This document shows, piece by piece, positions 59,690 to 64,000 of a stretch of DNA of 64,000 nt. The position numbers were made by a program, and so were the translations under genes. Every line of letters starts with the position of its first letter. The stretch's first letter is position 1. Origin of the DNA: Pseudomonas fluorescens. GTDB lineage: Bacteria; Pseudomonadota; Gammaproteobacteria; Pseudomonadales; Pseudomonadaceae. Under the pieces are notes generated by a model, which saw only the letters and a list, made by a program, of their open reading frames with translations, did not search any database and was not told where the DNA came from. The stretch lies in the NCBI RefSeq assembly GCF_902498195.1, contig NZ_CABVIY010000008.1, positions 1 to 64,000 of the forward strand, in the 5' to 3' direction.

Positions 59690-59790
59690 TGCTTTCGCGA
59701 GCAAGCCCGCTCCCACATTGGATCTCCAGTGGATGCTGATTTTGCATTCAGCACTGGACCAATGTGGGAGCGGGCTTGCTCGCGAAGAGG
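59690..59790. repeat. REP pair (type III, long spacer)
   Basis: Convergent REP cores have a spacer of about 45 bases containing TGCTGATTTTGCATTCAGCA, an inverted repeat of its own. It lies between the convergent EVE and FliL-like genes. Confidence 0.9.
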
Positions 59791-59811
59791 CCTGCCCGAA
59801 CAGCGAAAGTC

Positions 59812-60219
59812 TTACTGGATGATCAGGTTGTTGAACAACAGATCCTCAACCACCGGCTTGCCGGTTTCGTCGTTCATGACCTGCTGGGTCTGCTTCAGCG
59901 CTTCCTGCCGCAGTTTTTCCTTGGCCTCGACGTTGTTCATCGTCTCGTTGGTCTGCTGGGCGAACAGTGCCACCAGCTGATTACGGATCAGGGGCTCGTT
60001 GGCCTTGACCGCCTTGGTCGCCTCGTCACCGGTAACCCGCAACGCGACGTCGGCCTTGTAGACCTTGAGCTTGGGCGTGCCGTCCAGCCCATAGTTACCG
60101 ACGAATGGCGGGCTCAGGGTGATGTAGTTCACCTTCGGCGCTGCATCTTCTTTGGCTTCTTCGGCCACCGCTGCCACAGGCAGAGACAGGGCCAGCATCA
60201 ACACGATCCACGCTTTCAC
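59812..60219 (-). CDS. FliL-like flagellar basal body-associated protein (GTG start)
   Basis: A 135-residue protein with a signal or anchor segment (AWIVLMLALSLPVAAVA, about residues 3-19) and a FliL-type periplasmic domain (VNYITLSPPFVGNYG, KADVALRVTGDEATKAVKAN, RNQLVALFAQQTNETMNN). It starts at GTG 60219, six bases after AAGGAG; earlier starts have no ribosome site. It is away from any flagellar cluster, so it may be a FliL paralogue with another role. Confidence 0.85.
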   Translation of the reverse strand: MKAWIVLMLALSLPVAAVAEEAKEDAAPKVNYITLSPPFVGNYGLDGTPKLKVYKADVALRVTGDEATKAVKANEPLIRNQLVALFAQQTNETMNNVEAKEKLRQEALKQTQQVMNDETGKPVVEDLLFNNLIIQ

Positions 60220-60369
60220 AATTCGCTCCTTATCCGGTTTGCGGCCTAGCATAACGACCCGCCGCTCAAGCACAAGCTTATGGCTGACTATCAGGGCCGG
60301 GCATGCTCGTTGACCCGTCGACTCACACACCTACACTTATCGGCCATCACTCTCAAAGGAATAGCCCTG

Positions 60370-61347
60370 ATGAAAGCCGTGCTGTGCAAAGCCTTCGGTC
60401 CTGCCGAATCGCTGGTGCTGGAAGACGTCGCCAGTCCTGTCGCGAAGAAGAACGAAATCCTGCTGGACGTGCACGCCGCCGGGGTGAACTTCCCGGACAC
60501 GCTGATCATCGAGGGCAAGTATCAGTTCAAGCCGCCCTTCCCGTTTTCCCCGGGCGGCGAAGCGGCCGGCGTGGTCAGCGCGGTGGGCGAAAAAGCCGGT
60601 CACCTGAAAGTCGGTGATCGGGTCATGGCCCTGACCGGCTGGGGCAGCTTCGCCGAACAGGTCGCGGTGCCAGGCTACAACGTGCTGCCGATCCCGCCTT
60701 CCATGGACTTCAACACCGCCGCCGCCTTCAGCATGACCTACGGCACCTCGATGCACGCGCTCAAGCAGCGCGGCAACCTGCAGCCCGGTGAAACCCTGCT
60801 GGTACTCGGCGCATCCGGCGGTGTCGGCCTGGCTGCCGTGGAAATCGGCAAGGCCATGGGCGCCCGGGTGATCGCCGCCGCCAGCAGCGCGGAAAAACTG
60901 GCCGTGGCCAAGGCCGCGGGTGCCGACGAGTTGATCAACTACAGCGAAACCAGCCTCAAGGACGAAATCAAGCGCCTGACCGACGGCCAGGGCGCTGACG
61001 TGATCTACGACCCGGTGGGCGGCGACCTGTTCGACCAGGCCATCCGTTCCATCGCCTGGAACGGCCGCTTGTTGGTGGTCGGCTTCGCCAGCGGGCGCAT
61101 CCCTGAACTCCCGGTGAACCTCGCCCTGCTTAAAGGCGCCGCCGTGGTCGGCGTGTTCTGGGGCTCGTTTGCCCAGCGCCAGCCTCAGGACAACGCGGCG
61201 AACTTCCAGCAACTGTTCGGCTGGTTTGCCGAAGGCAAATTGAAGCCACTGGTGTCGCAGGTGTATCCGCTGAGCAATGCCGCGCAGGCGATCAATGATC
61301 TTGGCCAGCGCAAGGCGGTGGGCAAGGTGGTCGTGCAGGTTCGCTGA
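60370..61347 (+). CDS. NADPH:quinone oxidoreductase family protein (zinc-independent MDR)
   Basis: A 325-residue medium-chain reductase. The N-terminal GroES-like domain includes VHAAGVNFPDTLIIEGKYQF and PFPFSPGGEAAGVVSAVG. The Rossmann domain includes TLLVLGASGGVGLAAVEIGK, and DVIYDPVGGDLFDQAIRSIA is a conserved block. The catalytic zinc ligands of alcohol dehydrogenases are absent, which fits quinone or enoyl reductases. The substrate is not assignable. It is divergent from the FliL-like gene. Confidence 0.92.
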   Translation: MKAVLCKAFGPAESLVLEDVASPVAKKNEILLDVHAAGVNFPDTLIIEGKYQFKPPFPFSPGGEAAGVVSAVGEKAGHLKVGDRVMALTGWGSFAEQVAVPGYNVLPIPPSMDFNTAAAFSMTYGTSMHALKQRGNLQPGETLLVLGASGGVGLAAVEIGKAMGARVIAAASSAEKLAVAKAAGADELINYSETSLKDEIKRLTDGQGADVIYDPVGGDLFDQAIRSIAWNGRLLVVGFASGRIPELPVNLALLKGAAVVGVFWGSFAQRQPQDNAANFQQLFGWFAEGKLKPLVSQVYPLSNAAQAINDLGQRKAVGKVVVQVR

Positions 61348-61398
61348 GCCCACCGCAAGGTCTGGACGTCGATCAATGTCGTCCAGACCTGACTCGCG

Positions 61399-62016
61399 CT
61401 ACAGCAACTTGCGGATGTCCGGCGGCAAATACCTCACATACCTGGAAACCGGATTGTTCAGACACTCCCTGACTATGATCGGTACTTTCCTGTTCATTTG
61501 GGCTATCAGTGCCAGGCGACGCTCGTTCGGCAAGGTGGTCGTGGAAAAGGCATTCGATAGATAGGCACGGGTGTAGTGAAAGGCGGCGGAATCCACCCAG
61601 GCCTGTTCCGGGGTGTTCACGATGACTTCGTTGAGATCGCGGCACTTCAGCTTCTTCAGCCATTCATTGAGGTGAAGCGGCAGGTCCGTATCAAATCTGA
61701 AGACCATCGGCGCAATCACTTCCTGCTCGGCAGGCTTGTCCCCCTCAACCGTCCATGGTTTGAATCGCCATTGAGCTATCGCAACCCGGGTGGCCTCGGC
61801 CAGATCAGGATGTTCACTTTGCAAAATTTTCACCTGGCTGACCGACCCGTTGGCATGGACCATAAAGCTGACCCGCACATCACCGATGATCCCGGCTCGT
61901 TGCAGCGCCGGTGGATAAACCGGCTTGGGGTTGTTCTCCGGGATCAGGAAAACTTCCTCCGCCCAGCTTTCGACTGACAGCACCATCACAAGCACCACAC
62001 ACACAACCCACCGCAT
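61399..62016 (-). CDS. secreted TonB C-terminal domain protein
   Basis: A 205-residue protein with a cleavable-looking signal peptide (MRWVVCVVLVMVLSVESWAE) followed at once by a TonB C-terminal-type domain (NPKPVYPPALQRAGIIGDVR, VSFMVHANGSVSQVKILQSE, AIAQWRFKPWTVEG). About 100 more residues of unknown type follow. It lacks the proline-rich spacer of energy transducers, so it is unlikely to act as a classical TonB. GGGGAGG precedes ATG 62016. Confidence 0.8.
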   Translation of the reverse strand: MRWVVCVVLVMVLSVESWAEEVFLIPENNPKPVYPPALQRAGIIGDVRVSFMVHANGSVSQVKILQSEHPDLAEATRVAIAQWRFKPWTVEGDKPAEQEVIAPMVFRFDTDLPLHLNEWLKKLKCRDLNEVIVNTPEQAWVDSAAFHYTRAYLSNAFSTTTLPNERRLALIAQMNRKVPIIVRECLNNPVSRYVRYLPPDIRKLL

Positions 62017-62347
62017 AACGCCTCCCCTTTGCACCTATAAATGGCCAGAACTGGCAGCCGGACAAAGGGTAAAGACCGGCGAGTTTGAGCTGAAGGTCAT
62101 GGCTTCCGGAAGCCACGCAGGACCTTTCCCAAAAACCTGACGCCTGGCGCAAAGATCAGGCTTTTTATAGAGGCCGTAGGTAACCCTTCCTACACCACCC
62201 TTCATTTATGTCTGCGCGACATGTTCATAAAGGAATGCTCGACTTCCAACATTTCCGCTATTTGGTCGATGGGAATCGGTGCTATTTTCGGTAACGAAAC
62301 TGTAATATTCGCATCCGCAGTCAAAACAAGAAAACTGGAGCTCTTGA
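62017..62347. promoter_or_regulatory. divergent promoter region between the TonB-domain gene and glpT
   Basis: A 331-bp noncoding interval. No promoter can be placed confidently. AACAAGAA at 62325-62332 lies just before the CTGGAG ribosome site of glpT and fits the AANAANAA Hfq/Crc motif. A minus-strand frame at 62202-62387 overlaps the glpT start and looks like chance. Confidence 0.5.
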
Positions 62348-63697
62348 ATGTTTGCTTTCTTTCGTCCTGCCGCTCATCAGGCTCCAATGCCTGAAGAAAA
62401 AATAGACAGCACCTATCGACGCCTGCGCTGGCAGATTTTCGCCGGTATCTTCATCGGCTACGCCGGCTACTACCTGCTGCGCAAGAACTTCTCCCTGGCC
62501 ATGCCTTACCTGATCGAAGAGGGTTACACCCGCGGCGAGCTGGGCGTGGCGTTGTCGGCGATTGCCATTGCCTATGGCCTGTCCAAGTTTTTGATGGGCA
62601 TCGTGTCCGACCGTTCCAACCCGCGCTTCTTCCTGCCGTTCGGCCTGATGGTCTCGGCGGCGGTGATGTTCGTTTTCGGCTTTTCGCACTGGGCGACCTC
62701 CAGCGTGACCATCATGTTCGTCCTGCTGTTCATCAATGGCTGGGCGCAAGGCATGGGATGGCCGCCGAGCGGGCGGACGATGGTGCACTGGTGGTCGCAG
62801 AAGGAACGCGGCGGCGTGGTGTCCCTGTGGAACGTCGCGCACAACGTGGGCGGCGGCTTGATCGGCCCGCTGTTCCTGCTCGGCATGGGCCTGTTCAACG
62901 ACTGGCATGCGGCGTTCTATGTGCCGGCGGCAGTGGCCATGGCGGTCGCGGTGTTTGCTTTCATCACCATGCGCGACACCCCGCAATCGGTCGGCCTGCC
63001 GCCGATCGAGAAGTACAAGAATGACTACCCGGAGGGCTACGACGCCAGCCACGAAAACGAATTCAGTGCCAAGGAAATCTTCGTCAAGTACGTGCTGCGC
63101 AACAAGATGCTCTGGTACATCGCCCTGGCCAACGTCTTTGTCTATCTGCTGCGTTATGGCGTGCTGGACTGGGCACCGACCTACCTCAAGGAAGCCAAGG
63201 GCTTCACCGTGGACAAGACGTCCTGGGCGTACTTCTTCTATGAGTGGGCCGGCATTCCGGGCACGCTGCTCTGCGGCTGGATGTCGGACAAGATCTTCCG
63301 TGGCAACCGTGGCCTGACCGGCATGGTGTTCATGGCACTGGTGACCGTGGCGACGCTGGTGTACTGGCTCAACCCTGCCGGCAACCCGACCGTCGACATG
63401 ATCGCGCTGGTTTCGATTGGTTTCCTGATCTACGGCCCGGTGATGTTGATCGGCCTGCAGGCGCTGGAACTGGCACCGAAGAAAGCGGCCGGTACGGCTG
63501 CAGGTTTCACCGGCCTGTTCGGTTACCTGGGCGGTTCGGTGGCGGCCAGTGCGGCGATGGGCTACACCGTGGACCATTTCGGTTGGGACGGCGGTTTCGT
63601 GCTGCTGATCGGCGCCTGCCTGCTGGCGATGGCCTTCCTTGCGCCAACGCTGTGGCACAAGCAAGTCGCCAGTCAAAGCCGCGAAGCGATCGCTTGA
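62348..63697 (+). CDS. glpT: glycerol-3-phosphate transporter
   Basis: A 449-residue MFS antiporter exchanging glycerol-3-phosphate for phosphate, with about 12 membrane segments. Substrate-site residues are seen in GYAGYYLLRKNFSLAMPYLI (the Arg of helix 1), and SKFLMGIVSDRSNPR is the MFS loop motif. VFVYLLRYGVLDWAPTYLKE holds the second binding Arg on helix 7. GGAG is seven bases before the ATG. It is also the usual entry route for fosfomycin in Pseudomonas. No glp catabolic genes are adjacent. Confidence 0.96.
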   Translation: MFAFFRPAAHQAPMPEEKIDSTYRRLRWQIFAGIFIGYAGYYLLRKNFSLAMPYLIEEGYTRGELGVALSAIAIAYGLSKFLMGIVSDRSNPRFFLPFGLMVSAAVMFVFGFSHWATSSVTIMFVLLFINGWAQGMGWPPSGRTMVHWWSQKERGGVVSLWNVAHNVGGGLIGPLFLLGMGLFNDWHAAFYVPAAVAMAVAVFAFITMRDTPQSVGLPPIEKYKNDYPEGYDASHENEFSAKEIFVKYVLRNKMLWYIALANVFVYLLRYGVLDWAPTYLKEAKGFTVDKTSWAYFFYEWAGIPGTLLCGWMSDKIFRGNRGLTGMVFMALVTVATLVYWLNPAGNPTVDMIALVSIGFLIYGPVMLIGLQALELAPKKAAGTAAGFTGLFGYLGGSVAASAAMGYTVDHFGWDGGFVLLIGACLLAMAFLAPTLWHKQVASQSREAIA

Positions 63698-64000
63698 TCA
63701 TCCTTTGATTTACAGCGCTTGAGCCGCGCCTCCAGATTCCGGTCTGGCATGGCGTGGCTACGCAGGGCGTGGGCGGTCTGCTCGACATAATCGCGAGTGG
63801 TGCCGTAACGCCCGCAAGCGTTTTCAAACACGTGACTCAACACGTGATCCGGCAGGTTGCCCGCGTAGCTGGGCAAATGCCGCTCCAGCACAAAACCCAA
63901 TGCCTGAACCTGGCTGCCGTCTTCAAGTCGGCAATTGAGCCAGTGCGGGCGATAGGACGGGAACGGCATTTCCCGTTTCCAGAGTGCGTAGAGCGAAGCG
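63673..64000 (-). CDS. chaC: ChaC-like gamma-glutamylcyclotransferase, C-terminal part (partial)
   Basis: An open frame enters from the right edge and ends at TGA 63673. The residues ALWKREMPFPSYRPHWLNCR, LGFVLERHLPSYAGNLPDHV and ACGRYGTTRDYVEQTAHALR match the C-terminal half of ChaC, which cleaves glutathione into 5-oxoproline and Cys-Gly. The start and the catalytic Glu lie in or beyond the missing part. Its 3' end overlaps the glpT coding end by 25 bases on the opposite strand. Confidence 0.88.
   Translation of the reverse strand, partial: ASLYALWKREMPFPSYRPHWLNCRLEDGSQVQALGFVLERHLPSYAGNLPDHVLSHVFENACGRYGTTRDYVEQTAHALRSHAMPDRNLEARLKRCKSKDDQAIASRL

Noticed and set aside
148..59790. CRISPR-like array from repeated 20-30 bp units
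   Set aside because: The repeats are inverted pairs scattered over 60 kb between genes, not direct repeats with unique spacers. No cas genes are present.
62202..62387. Minus-strand 61-codon frame near glpT
   Set aside because: It runs through the glpT ribosome site and start; no ribosome site of its own and no recognisable sequence.

Overview
The window is chromosomal DNA of a fluorescent-group Pseudomonas (P. fluorescens lineage). The base composition is GC-rich, dozens of copies of the REP core GGGAGCGGGCTTGCTCGCGA lie between genes, and several blocks keep the gene order I recall from P. aeruginosa (rpiA/serA, spu, ssu, gcv and pepP-ubiH-zapA blocks). I see no rRNA, tRNA, prophage, insertion sequence or CRISPR array. 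One structured RNA gene (6S RNA) is present.

Region 1 (1-15.6 kb): the 3' end of rpiA, two tandem SdiA-regulated-domain proteins, and an FAA hydrolase-family enzyme with a D-2-hydroxyglutarate dehydrogenase-type flavoenzyme divergent from serA. Small periplasmic and hydrolase genes follow, then a HacB-like N-terminal-nucleophile acylase, a GlxA-type regulator and a divergent HD-domain protein.

Region 2 (15.7-27.1 kb): the polyamine locus spuB-C-D-E-F-G-H on the minus strand, with spuI divergent on the plus strand and a TetR regulator behind it. It pairs an ABC importer (SpuDEFGH) with gamma-glutamylation catabolism (SpuI, SpuB, SpuC). The gamma-glutamyl hydrolase gene spuA, expected between spuI and spuB, survives only as an N-terminal fragment.

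Region 3 (27.2-36.4 kb): the sulfonate/sulfur-starvation locus lsfA-ssuEADCBF, then two OprD-family porins that share an upstream element.

Region 4 (36.7-44.5 kb): argA and argE, a CYTH-CHAD triphosphatase, an Lrp regulator divergent from an unknown ACT-like small protein, an orphan GspE-type ATPase and a DUF2388 protein.

Region 5 (44.6-52.2 kb): the glycine cleavage genes gcvT-gcvH-gcvP downstream of a ferric-iron ABC transporter permease and binding protein with no ATPase gene nearby.

Region 6 (52.4-64 kb): a ubiquinone hydroxylase/aminopeptidase operon (ygfB-like, pepP, ubiH, DUF4442, visC) divergent from zapB-like and zapA, 6S RNA and 5-formyl-THF cyclo-ligase. Then come a tiny membrane protein, an EVE protein, a FliL-like protein, a quinone oxidoreductase, a TonB-C-domain protein, glpT and the 3' part of chaC.

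No clearly new multi-gene system is visible. The observations most worth checking are the degraded spuA, a solute-binding protein lacking most of lobe II, A-rich Hfq/Crc-type motifs at the ribosome sites of spuI, spuD, hacB and glpT, a candidate small gene next to inverted repeats at 36.65-36.9 kb, and three structurally distinct REP-type repeat families.
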